Shown here: in pieces, positions 20,930-33,060 of the stretch
How positions within the stretch are numbered: position 1 is the stretch's first letter
How the letters are laid out: each line of letters starts with the position of its first letter
Assembly (NCBI GenBank): GCA_963922205.1
Contig: CAWUHX010000062.1
Coordinates: forward strand, 434,001-498,000
Length of the DNA stretch: 64,000 nt
Source: Romanomermis culicivorax
Lineage: Eukaryota; Nematoda; Enoplea; Mermithida; Mermithidae
Direction: 5' to 3'
Made by a program: the position numbers and the translations under genes
The notes under the pieces: model-generated
The model's database searches: none
Seen by the model: the letters and a program-made list of their open reading frames with translations, nothing else
What the model was told of the DNA's origin: nothing

Positions 20930-22310
20930 AATTGTCTTAAGACTGTCTCAACACAAATTTTGACTATCTTAAGCCTATTCACACTGTCTTAGCACTACTT
21001 TAAACTATTCACACTGCCTTTTTACTACCTCCACGGGCGGTTTGAGACTACTCAAAGTGTCATAAGACAACTGGCAATGTCTTTTGAACTATTCAGACCA
21101 TCTCAAGACAATCTCAGCACTATTTAAACTGTCTTAGCACTGTCTTAAACAATTCATACTGTCTCTCCTCTACCCAGACAGTTTTAGGACTAATCAGACA
21201 GTCTTAGATATGTCTTAAAACAAATGCCACTGTCTTTTGAACTATTCAGACTGTCTGAAGACAATCTCAGCACTATTTAAACTGTCTTAGCACTGTCTTA
21301 AACAATTCATACTGTCTCAGGTCTACTCAGACAGTTTTAGGACTAATCAGACAGTCTTAGATATGTCTTAAAACAAATGCCACTGCCTTTTGAACTATTC
21401 AGACTGTCTGAAGACAATCTCAGCACTATTTAAACTGTCTTAGCACTGTCTTAAACAATTCATACTGTCTCTCGTCTACTCAGACAGTTTTAGGACTAAT
21501 CAGACAGTCTTAGATATGTCTTAAAACAAATGCCACTGTCTTTTGAACTATTCAGACTGTCTGAAGACAATCTCAGCACTATTTAAACTGTCTTAGCACT
21601 ATTTTAAACAATTCATACTGTCTCTCGTCTACTCTGACAGTTTTAGGATTAATCAGACAGTCTTAGATATGTCTTAAAATAAATGGCACTGTCTTTTGAA
21701 CTATTCAGCCTGTCTGAAGACAAGCTCAAAACTATATAAACTGTCTTAGCACTGTCTTAAACAATTCATACTGTCTCTCGTCTACTCAGATAGTCTTACG
21801 ACCATTCAGACAGTCTTGGAGGTGTCTTAAAACAAATGGCAATGTCTTTTGAACTATTCAGACTGTCTCAAGACAATCTGAGCACAATTCAAACTGTCTT
21901 ATCACCATCTTAAACAATTCATACTGTCTCAGGACTATTCAAACAGTCTTTGGAGGTGTCTTAAAACAATTGGCACTGTCTTGTAACTATTCAGACTTTC
22001 TCAATATAATAACTCAGACAGTTTTAAGACTATTCAGAGTGTCTAAAGACAATTTACACGGTTTTAGAACTATTCAGACTGTCTCAAGACAATTTAAACT
22101 GTCTTAGCATTATCTTAAACCATTGATACTGTCTTAGGACTACTCAGTCAGACTGTGTGAGGCACTGTCATGAGAGAATTCGCACTGTTTTTAGAACTAA
22201 TCAGACTGTCTTAGCACCGTCATAGCAATGTCTTAAGACAATTAGAATTGTCTTAAAGCTGTTCAGACTGTCTTACGACTGTCTCAAGGTAGTTCTCGCT
22301 GTCTTAACGA
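20930..22310. repeat. CTGTCTTA minisatellite with ~153-bp higher-order unit
   Basis: Built of ~20-25-bp subunits around ACTGTCTTA and ACTATTCAGACTGTCT. They are organised into a ~153-bp unit whose anchor TTTTGAACTATTCAG recurs near 21083, 21235, 21388, 21540, 21693 and 21846. It decays on both sides. The sequence is dense in GTCT and its complement AGAC. Confidence 0.85.
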
Positions 22311-22329
22311 CACATAAAACGGTTGAAAA

Positions 22330-25000
22330 TGTGGTTTTTGTCAAATCGAATTTTTACATCTTTACAAGGTTTTGGAAGGAAAAATATCTCCCAAAAAGTG
22401 ACAATTTTCTAAACAAGATGAAACACTCTCTGCCCAGCGAAATTATAATCCGGAAGCAACTAGTGTCTCCAAAAAAAGTGAAAATCGAAAATCAAATGAA
22501 AAAATCAAAAATTCGAAAAAATAAAATAAAAAAATTAAAAAAAAAAATATGTAAATTTTTCAAAAATTGCTATAAGAAATAAATAAGGAAAAAATAAAAA
22601 TAACATGATTGACGTAAAAGAAGGAAAAAAAAGAAAAAACCGAAAAAGAAGAAAAAGAAGACGATATTGAGAAAAAAGAAACAAGTAACAAGGAAAAATA
22701 AAATTCAAGCAAGAAAATTGAAAAAAAAGAAATCCAATACAGGGAAAATAACATAAAATAAGCAGAAAAACAAAAAACGAAAAAACAATAAATAAAAACG
22801 AAAATAAGAAAAGCGATGAGAAAAGTGGAAAAAAAAGCAACAAAAGACAAAAATAGAGAAAACGACAAAACTAAGTACAGTAAAAAAAGAAAAAAAGAGT
22901 AAGAAACGAGGAAAAATGAAAAGGAGGAATGAAAAAGAAATCAATTGAGTAAAAAATAAGAAAAATGAAAAAAGAAGACATAAAAAACATATAAAACAAG
23001 GAATGAAGTAAAAGAAAGAAAGAAAGGAAAACGAGAACAAAATTTGCAGAAAAAGTATCTGAAAAATAAAAGAATGCATGTAACATAAAATAAGAACAAA
23101 AAAGAAAAAAACAATAAAACAAAGAATAAGGAGAAAAACAAAAAAACAATAGAGAAATAATTAAAAAAAGAAAAATAGAACAGCAGATAAAAGAGAAAAT
23201 AGGTGGGAAAAAAAACCAAAAAGGGGAAAAACAAAAAGAAGAAAAAAGCAGAAAATTCAAATAAAAGCAAGAATATTGAAGGTGAACAGCAGGAAAGAAG
23301 AGAAAGGAGCAGGAAAAACGGAAAAAAAAACGACAAAAATGAATATAGTAAAAAACAAAAACATTAGAAACAAAAAAAATGAAGAGAAAAAATAAAAAAA
23401 AGAAATCGAATAAAAAAGGGAAAAAATGAAAAAAGTAGAGATAAACACACAAAAATAGAAAATAAGGAAAGGAGGAAAAAACAATGAAAAAATAGAGGGA
23501 AAAAATATCAAAAAGAAAAAAGAATGCATGCAAAAAATAAAAATAAAATATAAGAACGAAAAACAAATTTAAAAAAAGGGGGAGAAAACAAGAAATGCGA
23601 TAAAAAAATGAGTAAAAAAGAACGGAAAAAAAGAGAAAATAGTTGGGGGAAAAAGAAGAAAAAGGACAAAAAGAAAAACTTGAAGAGAAAAAGAAGAAAA
23701 AAAACAAATAAAAAAGATTGAACAGAAGATAAGAAAATAAGAAAAAGACAGAAAAAAACACAAATAAACGGCAAAAGTGAGTATGGTAAAAAAATAAAAA
23801 TACTGAAAATGAGAAAATTGAAAAGAAGGAATAAAAAAGAAAAAAAGAATGCATGCAAAAAATAAAATAAAATAAGAACGAAAAACAAATTTTAAAAAAA
23901 AGGGAAAACAAGAAATGTGATAAAAAATGAGTAAAAAAGAACAAATAGAACGAAGGAAAAAAGAGAAAATAGTTGGGGAAAAAGAAGAAAAAGGACAAAA
24001 AGAAAAACTTGAAGAGAAAAAGAAGAACAAAAAAACAAATAAAAAAGATTGAACAGAAGATAATAGAATAAGAAAAAGACAGAAAAAACACAAATAAACG
24101 GCAAAAGTGAGTATGGTAAAAAATAAAAATACTGAAAATGAGAAAATTGAAAAGAAAGAAAAAAAAGAAAAAGCAAGAAAAACATAAATAAGGTCAGTAA
24201 AAATAAGAAAAAGAGCATGTGGTTGAAAACATGGAAGGGAAAATCAGAAGAGAAAAAGACCCACAAAGACGCATGAGAAAAATAACATAAAGTACGACAA
24301 AAACGCAAGAAAAAAAAAGAATTCGGAGAAAAACAAAAAAAAATGAGTAAAAAAGAACAAATAGAAAATAGTTTAAAAAAAGGAAACAAAAAAAAAGATT
24401 AAACAGAAGATGAGGATATAAGAAAAAAAAGGAAAAAGTGAGTAGAGTAAAAAATAATAAAAGAATTACAGACGGAAAAAAGAAAAGAAGGAATAAAAAA
24501 AAGTAGGAAAAAAGGAAAAATAAAAATAAAGGGAGACGTAAAAGCACAAAAAATAAGAAGGAACAAGAGATAAGATAAAAAAACAATAAGAAAAATTAGA
24601 AGAAAAGTCAGAAGCACAAAATATCAAAAAGAATACATGCAAAAAACAGCATAGAAAAGGAACGAAAAACGAATAACAAAGAAAAAACAAGAAAAAAAAG
24701 GAAAAAAGAAAGGAATAGAAAATGGTGGGAAAAGAAAAAAGGGGAAAGACAAAAAAAAAAAAGAAAAACAAAGAAAGATTGAACAGAACATAAGAAAAGA
24801 GAAAACACAAATAAACGACAAAAGTGAGTAAAGCAAAAAAAGGCGAAAATACTAAAAAATGAGCAAAAAGAATAAGAAAAAAAAAGAAAAAGAAAAGAGA
24901 GTGAACGGAAGATTGAGAAAATAAGAAAAAACAGTAAAAAAAAAGATAAAATAAGAAGAAAAAAATATGCAAAAATGAATAAGGAGGGTTTGGCTTCTTT
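22330..25000. repeat. Purine-rich (A/G) low-complexity tract with internal duplications
   Basis: Almost all A and G on the plus strand. A ~326-bp block anchored by AAAGAATGCATGCAAAAAAT is nearly identical at about 23517-23842 and 23843-24160, with older relatives near 23070 and 24630. The long Phe/Ser/Leu-rich frames on the minus strand exist because a pyrimidine strand has almost no stop codons, and they are not genes. Its right end (25005-25100) contains a degenerate two-box monomer. Confidence 0.85.
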
Positions 25001-25009
25001 TCAAGCTAG

Positions 25010-25105
25010 AAAGCATGTTTTTACTATATTTCGAAAGATTTCGTTTGGATCTGTCCAAAAATTTATATCTTTAAATGTTGTAGGTCCATTTTTGACCAAG
25101 TTAAT
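25010..25105 (-). repeat. Degenerate two-box monomer
   Basis: On the minus strand ATTAACTTGGTCAAAAATGG (box A-like, from about 25107) is followed about 62 nt later by ACGAAATCTTTCG (box B-like). It is weaker than the array copies and is recorded as a likely old member of the family. Confidence 0.4.
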
Positions 25106-25129
25106 AACGTTCGAGAATTTTTTGTCACA

Positions 25130-26350
25130 TAAAAACGAGCTACAGTAAAAAAAATTGTCAGATGAAATTGAGCTACAGTAAGAAAAATTGTCACATGAAA
25201 ATAAACTACAGTAAGAAAAATTGTCACATGAAAAAAGACTACAGTAAGAAAAATTTTCACATGAGAATAGCTACAGTAAGAAAAATTGTCGCACGAAAAG
25301 AGCTACAGTAAGATGAATTGTCGCATGAAAAAAAGCTACAGTAAGAAAAATTGTCACAAAATAAGCTACAGTGTCACATGAAACAGTAAAAAATTGTCAC
25401 ACGAAAATATGCTACAGTAACAAAATGGTCAGATGAAAATAGCTACAGTAAAAAAAAGTGTCGCATGAAAATCAGCTACAGTAAGGTAAACTGTCACATG
25501 GAAATAGCTACAGTAAGAAACACGGAAATAGCTGCAGTAAAAAAAATTATCACATGAAATAAAGCTTCAGTAAAGAAAATTGTCACATAAAGATAAGCTA
25601 CAGTAAGACAAATTGCCACATAAAAATAAGCTACAGTAAGAACAATTGTCACATGAAAATAAGCTACAGTGTCACATGTAAATGAGCTACAGTAAAAAAA
25701 TTGTCGCATGGAAATGAGCTACAGTACAAAAACTGTCCAATGAACAAAACCTACAGTAAGAAAAATTGTCACATGAAAACAAGCTTCAGTAAGAAAAATT
25801 GTCACATGAAAAACAGGTACAGTAAGAAAAATTGTTACATGAGCATAGCTACAGTATGTCACATGAAGGTAAGCTACAGTAAGAAAAATTGTCACATGAA
25901 AATAAGCTAGAGTAAAAAAATTGTCAGATGAAAAACAGCTACAGTAAAAAAAGTGTCACATGAAAATCAGCTGCACTAATAAAAACTGTTACATGAGCAT
26001 AGCTACAGTATGTCACATGGAAATAAGCTACAGTAAGAAAAATTGTCAGATGAAAAACAGCTACAGTAAAAAAAGTGTCACATGAAAATCAGCTACAGTA
26101 AGGAAAACTCTCACATGGAAATAGCTACAGTAAGAAAAATTTGGACACTGAAATAGCTACAGTATGTCACATGGAAATAAGCTACAGTAAGAAAAATTGT
26201 CACATGAAAATAAGCTACAGTAAGAAAAATTCGTACAAGAGAATAGCTACAGTATGTCACATGGAAAAAAGCTACAGTAAGAAAAATTGTCACATGAAAA
26301 TCAGCTACAGTAAGAAAAATTATCACACGGAAATAAGCTACAGTAAGAAA
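25130..26350. repeat. 33-bp minisatellite: AAGCTACAGTAAGAAAAATT + GTCACATGAAAAT
   Basis: About 35 copies of a 33-bp unit with length variants where part of a unit is dropped. CTACAGTA is nearly invariant and the linker varies (GTCACATG, GTCAGATG, GTCGCATG). Because 33 is a multiple of three, the minus strand shows repeated YFHVTIFLTVA peptides in several frames, for example 26111-26434. They start and stop wherever unit length slips, so I treat them as a by-product. Confidence 0.9.
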
Positions 26351-26460
26351 ATCCAACTTTTCGTATAAGCAAATAAACAAAAGTTTGACGGATCCGGCTC
26401 CCCGACCGACACAAAGAAATTCATGTTCAAACAATCTTTATAAGCCTGGTAAGAATTTTT

Positions 26461-26479
26461 GTGTGTGTGTGTGTGTGTG
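26461..26479. repeat. (GT)n microsatellite
   Basis: Nine to ten GT repeats in a row at the edge of a single-copy stretch. Confidence 0.9.
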
Positions 26480-26999
26480 GAAAAGTAAACTTTTAAGCTA
26501 CAGTAGAATCGTGAGATAGCTTTTAGAAATTTTCACCACCCGAGCGGCTCCTCTTTCTTTCTTTTTCGCATAATGGTCACTTCCTATAGCCGAACAACAC
26601 TTGTTTACTGTACGATTTTTTCCAAGGATTATGATGATCAAAAAAATTTCGCCGATTTTTCCTACTGTATTTTCTATTTTCGGGTCGCCATTATCCCACA
26701 CTCGTCTTTGGGCTCGGCTCCCGGCGACCTTTGCGTCGTTGATACCGGCGTACTTGACACGCGGACACGGGGATTTTCCACTATGCAAATTAGGCTGAAT
26801 GTCCAAAATATAAATATATTGTTATCCTATTATTATATTATTGTCCGAGAGAGAGACGAGACAACACGAGTATGGCGGAATGCGATTGATGTGGTCAAGT
26901 TTTTTTTAGTATATGTAAAAGTGTCGTGTAGATTACTGTATTTTTCAGCTGGATATTACGTAATTTTGGAAAATGTGAAAAAAACAAATTTTTACATTA
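26480..26999. other. Single-copy spacer, no gene supported
   Basis: Contains TACTGTA words (26607, 26663, 26934) and a 158-codon plus frame (26573-27049) that runs into the satellite array. The frame lacks recognisable domains and has no codon bias, so it is probably chance. Confidence 0.5.
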
Positions 27000-28560
27000 G
27001 TTTCCATATTTGGAGAAAAATATGCACCAAAATGCATATAGATCGATAGATCTCGACGAGTTCTATCCAAAACTGCTTTTAAAATTATTGTATCTTAATT
27101 TTTGACGGAGTTATGACGATTATAAATTTTAAATTTAATTTTTCTCGATGACCTCGAAATCCAAATAATCGATATCATAATTTTATAATCCTAAATTTTC
27201 CAAAAATACAGCAAATTGCATATAGATCGATAGATCTCGACGAGTTCTATTCAAAAAACTTAATTAAATTACTGTATCTAAATTTTTGATGGAGTTATGA
27301 CGATAATAAATTTTTAAATTTCATTTCCTTCCGATGACCTCGAAATCCAAATAATCGATACCGTGATTTTATGATCCCGAATTTCTCAAAAAATTGCAAC
27401 AAATTGCATATAGATCGATAGATCTCGACGAGTTCTATCCAAAAAAATTAATTAAATTACTGTATCTTAATTTTTAATGGAGTTATGACGATTATAAATT
27501 TCAAATTTCAATTTTCTCGATGACTTCGAAATCCAAATAATCGATATCATGATTTTATGATCCCAAATTTTTCGAAAAATGCATTAAATTGCATATAGAT
27601 CGATAGATCTCGACAAGTTCTATCCTAAAAAGTGACTTAAAATACTGTATCTAAATTTTTGAAGGAGTTATGACGATTATAAATTTTGAATTTAATTTTT
27701 CCCGATGATATCGAAATCCAAATAATCGACATCATGATTTTATGATCCCAAATTTTTCGAAAAATGCAGCAAATTGCATATACATCGATAGATCTCGACG
27801 AGTTCTATCCAAAAAATGATCTAAAATACTGTATCTAAATTTTTTATAATGTTATGACGATTATAAATTTTAAATTTCATTTTTCTCGATGACCTCGAAA
27901 TCCAAATAATCGATATCATGAATTTATGATCGCAAATTTTCCGAAAAAATACATTAAATTGCATATAGATCGATAGATCTCGACGAGTTCTATCCAAAAA
28001 AGTTAATTAAATTACTGTATTTAAATTTTTGACGGAGTTATGACGATAATAAATTTTAAATTTCATTTTTCTCGATGACCTCGAAATCCGAATAAGCGAT
28101 ACCATGATTTTATGATCGCAAATTTTCCAAAATTGCATATAGATCGAATAGATCTCGACGAGTTCTATCCAAAAAAGATTAATTAAATTACTGTATCTAA
28201 ATTTTTGATGGAGTTATGACGATTATAAATTTTAAATTTCATTTTTCTCGATGACCTCGAAATCCGAATAAGCGATACCATGATTTTATCATCCCAAATT
28301 TTTCTGAAAATGCAACAAAAAGGATATAGATCGATAGATCTCGACGAGATCTATCCAACAATGCTATTTAAATTGCTGTATCTTTATTTTAATGAAGTTA
28401 TGATAACTCTAAAATTTTGAAATGATTTTTCTTAATGAGTTTAAATTCCTAATTTTGGATGTCGTGTGTTAATTTTTTAATCTCGCTCAAAATTTTCCAA
28501 TAAACGGTATAGATCGATAGATCTCGCCGAGTTCTATTCAAAAATACTAATTAAATTACT
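27000..28560 (-). repeat. Two-box satellite array D (~186-bp monomer)
   Basis: Nine monomers with (ATA)GATCGATAGATCTCGACG at about 27040, 27223, 27412, 27597, 27782, 27967, 28141, 28327 and 28510. On the minus strand box A is ATAACTCCGTCAAAAAT and box B GAACTCGTCGAGATCTATCG. Starts measured at 27114/27054 and 27298/27238 are both 60 nt apart. The rest of the unit (TTCTCGATGACCTCGAAATC, CAAATAATCGATATCATGAT) has no counterpart in arrays A-C. Confidence 0.9.
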
Positions 28561-28649
28561 GTATGTTGATTTTTCGCAGACTTACAACAGTTGCAAAGTA
28601 TAAGATTGTGAACATGAAATTTGAAATCATGGATATCATATGATTCGAT

Positions 28650-29015
28650 TATTTCATGTTTTGAAAAGTGCAACAAAAAAAGACGGCAAAAAAACAAAGA
28701 AAAAAAAATTATACGAAATACAAAAAATATATAAAAACAAAAAATATACAAAAACAAAAAACAGAAGGATATAAAAATAAACAACAAATAATACAAAATA
28801 AAAATACACGAAAAATAAACAAAATACAAAAAAAATACAAAAATTAAACAAAATACAAAAAAATAAACAAAATACAAAAAAAACAAAATACAAAAAATTA
28901 AACAAAATACTAAAAATAAACAAAATAGAAAAAAATATACAAAATACAAAAAATATACAAAAAATATACAAAAACAAAAAATACAGAAGAATATAAACAT
29001 TATAGAACAAATAAC
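28650..29015. repeat. A-rich (AAAATACAAAAAATA)n tract
   Basis: Imperfect repeats of AAAATACAAAAAATAAACAA on the plus strand, ending abruptly at about 29015 where composition switches to T-rich. No gene is seen. Confidence 0.8.
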
Positions 29016-29029
29016 ACAAAGATTTCTTT

Positions 29030-32000
29030 TTTTCTCGTTTACATCATTTTTCTTTTTTGTTGATTTTCCACTTTGTTGTTCTTTATTTTTTGTCACTTGT
29101 TTATTTTGTTAATTTTTTTTGTTTTTTTTTTATTTTTCTTGTTTGTTTTTTTTTCATTTTTCTTGTTTGTTTTCACTTTTTTCTCTAGTTTTCTTTTTTT
29201 TGTTATTAATTTTTCATATTTTTGTTTAGTTTTTTTTCTATTTTTCTTTTTTTTCGTATAGTTTTATTTTCCCATTTTTGGTAATTTGTGACAATTTTTC
29301 CATTTGTTTACTTTCTATTTATTTTTCACTTTCTTCTCCAGTTTTTTCATGTTTCTTGTTAATTTTTCAGATTTTTCTACGTTTTTTTCTTCAGTTTTTT
29401 ATTTTTGTATTAATTTTTTTACTTTTTCTCTACTTTGGCTCACTTTTTTCATATTTCATCATTTTTTCTTCAATTTTTTTTCATTTTGTTCTGTAGTTTT
29501 TTCACTGTTTTGTTAATTTTTTAATATTTTCATCATTATTTTTATTTTTCACTTTTTTCTAGCTTTTTTCATTTTTTCACTTTTTTTTTTAATTTTTTAC
29601 TTTTTTCATCAGTTTTTTTTCGCTTTTTGGTTAATTTTTCACTTTTTTTCATTTTTTCACTTTTTATTTTATTTTTATTTTTTTGTTTAGTTCTTTCCCT
29701 TTCTTGTTAATTTCTTATATATTTCCGGCATTTTTTTCCACTTTTTTATTTGTTTTTCACTTTTTTCGCCTGTTTTTTTCACGTTTTTTGTTAATTTTCC
29801 CCATTCTTTTCTGCTTTTTTCACTTTTTAATTTTTTTACTTTTTTGTTAATTTTTTACTTTCTTCTTTACTTTTCCTCACTTTTTTCATATTTTATCATT
29901 TTTTTTCTTTAGTTTTTTCATTTTTTCCATAGTTTTCTGCCTGTATCGCTAATTTTTACCATTTTCTTCACTTTTATTTTATTTTTTTATTTTTCATCTT
30001 TTTCTCGTTTTTTTATTTCTTTTTGATTTTTCACTTTTTACTGCGGTTTTTTGAGTTTTTTTGTTAGCTTTTCACTTTTTTCCATTATTTTTTCCGCTTT
30101 TTGGTTAATTTTCCTCTTCTTTCTTCAATTTTTCACTTTTTTTTGTTAATTTTTCATTCTTTTTTGTTTATTTTCCTTTTTTTTAATTTTTTTGTAGTTT
30201 TTTGTTGATTTTTCTCATTTTTCTCAATTTTTTTTACTTTTTTGTTAATTGTTTACTTTTTTCTTCGGTTTAATTCTAATTTTAGTACATGGAATGATCC
30301 ATGAATTTTTGAAAATTCGAATTTCATGTTACAGTTCATAATTTGATATCATGAAATTCCATTAGAATTCATGGAGCTGATTCTTGCAATTTTTTGGACA
30401 TGGAATGATCCATGAGCTTGAGAATTGAGAAACTTTCAAGATTTTTAATTTTCCATGAAATCAAAAAAGGCTGAATTTTCCAATAGAATCCATGCATTTT
30501 TCTCATGCTCATGATAATTTTCCATGCATACAAATTACTACCATGTTCAAAGCTTTGAAAAAACTACAAGAAAAATTTCCAATTTTTTAAAATTAATTTT
30601 CACTTTTTCTTCAGATTTTTACTTTCTTGTTAATTTTTTACTTTTCCTCACTTTTTCTATATTTTATCATTTTTTCCGTAGTTTTTTCACTGTTTTATTG
30701 ATTTTTTACTATTTTCTTCACTTTTGCTCTGTTTTTCATATTTTTGGCGTTTTCCTCGTTTTTTCGATTTTTTCAATTTCTCACCTTTTACTGTAGTTTT
30801 TTAATTGATTTTCCACTTTTTCGCCTATGTGCCTTTTTTCTCCAGTTTTCCACTTTTTTCCTCAATTTTTCACTCTTTTGCTTATTTTCCTTTTTTTGCT
30901 TCAATTTTTTGGTAGGTTTTTGTTGATTTTTCTCCTTTTTTCAATTTTTTCCACTTTTTTGGTTTATTTTCTTTTTTTCTTCAATTTTTTCGTAGATTTT
31001 TGTTGATTTTTGTTGATTTTTCTCAATTTTTTCCACTTTTTTGGTTTATTTTCCTTTTTTTGTTTAATTTTTTGGTAGGTTTTTGTTGATTTTTCTCCTT
31101 TTTTTTCAATTTTTTTTTTACTTTTTTGGTTTATTTTCCTTTTTTGCTTTAATTTTTTTGTAGGTTTTTGTTGATTTTTCTCTTTTTTCTCAATTTTTTT
31201 AACTTTTTTGGTTTATTTTCTTTTTTTTTGCTTCAATTTTTTGGAAGGTTTTTGTTGATTTTTCTCCTTTTTTCAACTTTTTTCCAACTTTTTTTGGTTT
31301 ATTTTCCTTTTTTTCTTTAATTTTTTGGTAGGTTTTTGTTGATTTTTCTCCTTTTTCTCATTTTTTTCACTTTTTTTGTTTATTTTTTACTTTTTCCATG
31401 AATTTTCGAAATTTTGAATTTAATGTTACACTTCATGATTTGATATCATAATTTGATATCATGAAATTCCATTAGAATTCATGGAGCTGATTCTTGCAAT
31501 TTTTTGGACATGGAATGATCCATGAGCTTGAGAATTGGGAAACTTTCAAAATTTTAAATTTTCCATGAGATCAAAAAAGGCTAAATTTTCCAATTTTTCG
31601 ACATGGAATGACTCATGAGCTTGAGAGTTGAGGAATTTTGAAACTTTGAAATGCCATAAAATCAAAAATAAATTGAATTTTTTAATAAAATTCATGCATT
31701 GTTTACTGCTCATGTAAATATTCCATGCATACAAAAGCCTACCATGTTCAAACCTTCAAAAAAACTACAGTAAAAAATTTCCAATTTTTTTTACTTTTTT
31801 TTATTTTCACTTTTTTCTTCAGATTTTTACTTTGTTGTTGATTTTTTACTTTTCCCTCTACTTTCCCTCACTTTTTCCATATTTTATTATTTTTTTCTGT
31901 AGTTTTTTCACTATTTTATTGATTTTTTACTATTTTCTTCACTTTTACTCTGTTTTTTTATTTTTGACGTTTTTCTCAATTTTTTCGATTTTTTTTTTTT

Positions 32001-33060
32001 AATTTTTCATTTTTCACTGAAGTTTTGTTTGTTAATTTTTCACTTTTTCCCCTAATTTTTTTTTGTTTTTTGGTTAATTTTTCCATTTTTATCTAGTTTT
32101 TCACTTTTTTGTTTATTTTCCTTTTTCTTCAATTTTTCCTTAGATTTTTGTTGACTTTTCTCCTTTTTCTCAATTTTTTTCCACTTTTTTTGGTTTATTT
32201 TCCTTTTTTGCTTCAATTTTTTTGTAGGTTTTTGTTGATTTTTCTTCTTTTTTTCAATTTTTTCCACTTTTTTGGTTTATTTTCCTTTTTTTATTTAATT
32301 TTTTCGTGGGTTTTTGTTGATTTTTGTCCTTTTTCTCAATTTTTTCAACTTTTTTGGTTTATTTTCCTTTTTTGCTTTAATTTTTTGGTAGGTTTTTGTT
32401 GATTTTTCTCTTTTTTTTTCAATTTTTCCCACTTTTTTGGTTTATTTTCCTTTTTTTGTTTAATTTTTTGGTAGGTTTTTGTTGATTTTTCTCCTTTTTT
32501 TTCAATTTTTTCCACTTTTTTGGTTTATTTTCCTTTTTTTTCTTCAATTTTTCCTTAGATTTTTGTTGATTTTTCTCCTTTTTCTCAATTTTTTCAACTT
32601 TTTTGGTTTATTTCCTTTTTTGCTTCAATTTTTTTGTAGGTTTTTGTTGATTTTTCTTCTTTTTTTTTAAATTTTTCCCACTTTTTTGGTTTATTTTCCT
32701 TTTTTTGTTTAATTTTTTGGTAGGTTTTTGTTGATTTCTCTCCTTTTTCTCATTTTTTTCACGTTTTTTTTTATTTTCCACTTTTCCCATGAATTTTCGA
32801 AATTTTGAATTTAATGTTACAGTTCATAATTTGATATCACGAAATTCCATTAGAATTCATGAAGCTGATTCTTGCAATTTTTTGGACATTGAATGATCCA
32901 TGAGCTTGAGAGTTGACGAATTTTGAAACTTTAAAATGCCATAAAATCAAAAATAAATTGAATTTTCTAATAAAATTCATGCATTTTTAATGCTCATGTA
33001 AATATTCCATGCAAATAAAAGCCTACCATATTCAAACCTTGAAAAAAAACTACAGTAAAA
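29030..33060. repeat. T-rich higher-order array with CATGAATT blocks
   Basis: Pyrimidine-rich on the plus strand. From about 30830-31390 and 32090-32770 it resolves into a ~80-85-bp unit containing TTTTTTGGTTTATTTTCC and TAGGTTTTTGTTGATTTTTC. Three non-T-rich blocks interrupt it at about 30285-30560, 31390-31790 and 32785-33060. Each carries ATTCCATTAGAATTCATG and AGCTGATTCTTGCAATTTT then ACATGGAATGATCCATGAG. Spacings of ~1.1 and ~1.4 kb indicate a higher-order unit. No coding content is seen. Confidence 0.85.

Noticed and set aside
20930-22310. Cluster of piRNA promoters (resemblance of CTGTCTTA/CTGTCTCA to the CTGTTTCA motif)
   Set aside because: The core differs, occurs every ~20-25 bp on both strands as part of a tandem unit, and lacks the spacing to a T/YRNT start expected of piRNA genes.
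25130-26350. CRISPR-like array
   Set aside because: Eukaryotic context, and contiguous units with no unique spacers.
25494-26434. Repeated HVTIFLTVAYF peptide frames as a secreted or membrane repeat protein
   Set aside because: The unit is 33 bp, so frames persist by arithmetic. They break where units are shortened and no start, splice sites or unique ends exist.
26573-27049. 158-codon plus frame as a gene
   Set aside because: No recognisable domain, mixed composition unlike the Iroquois exons, and it runs into the satellite array.
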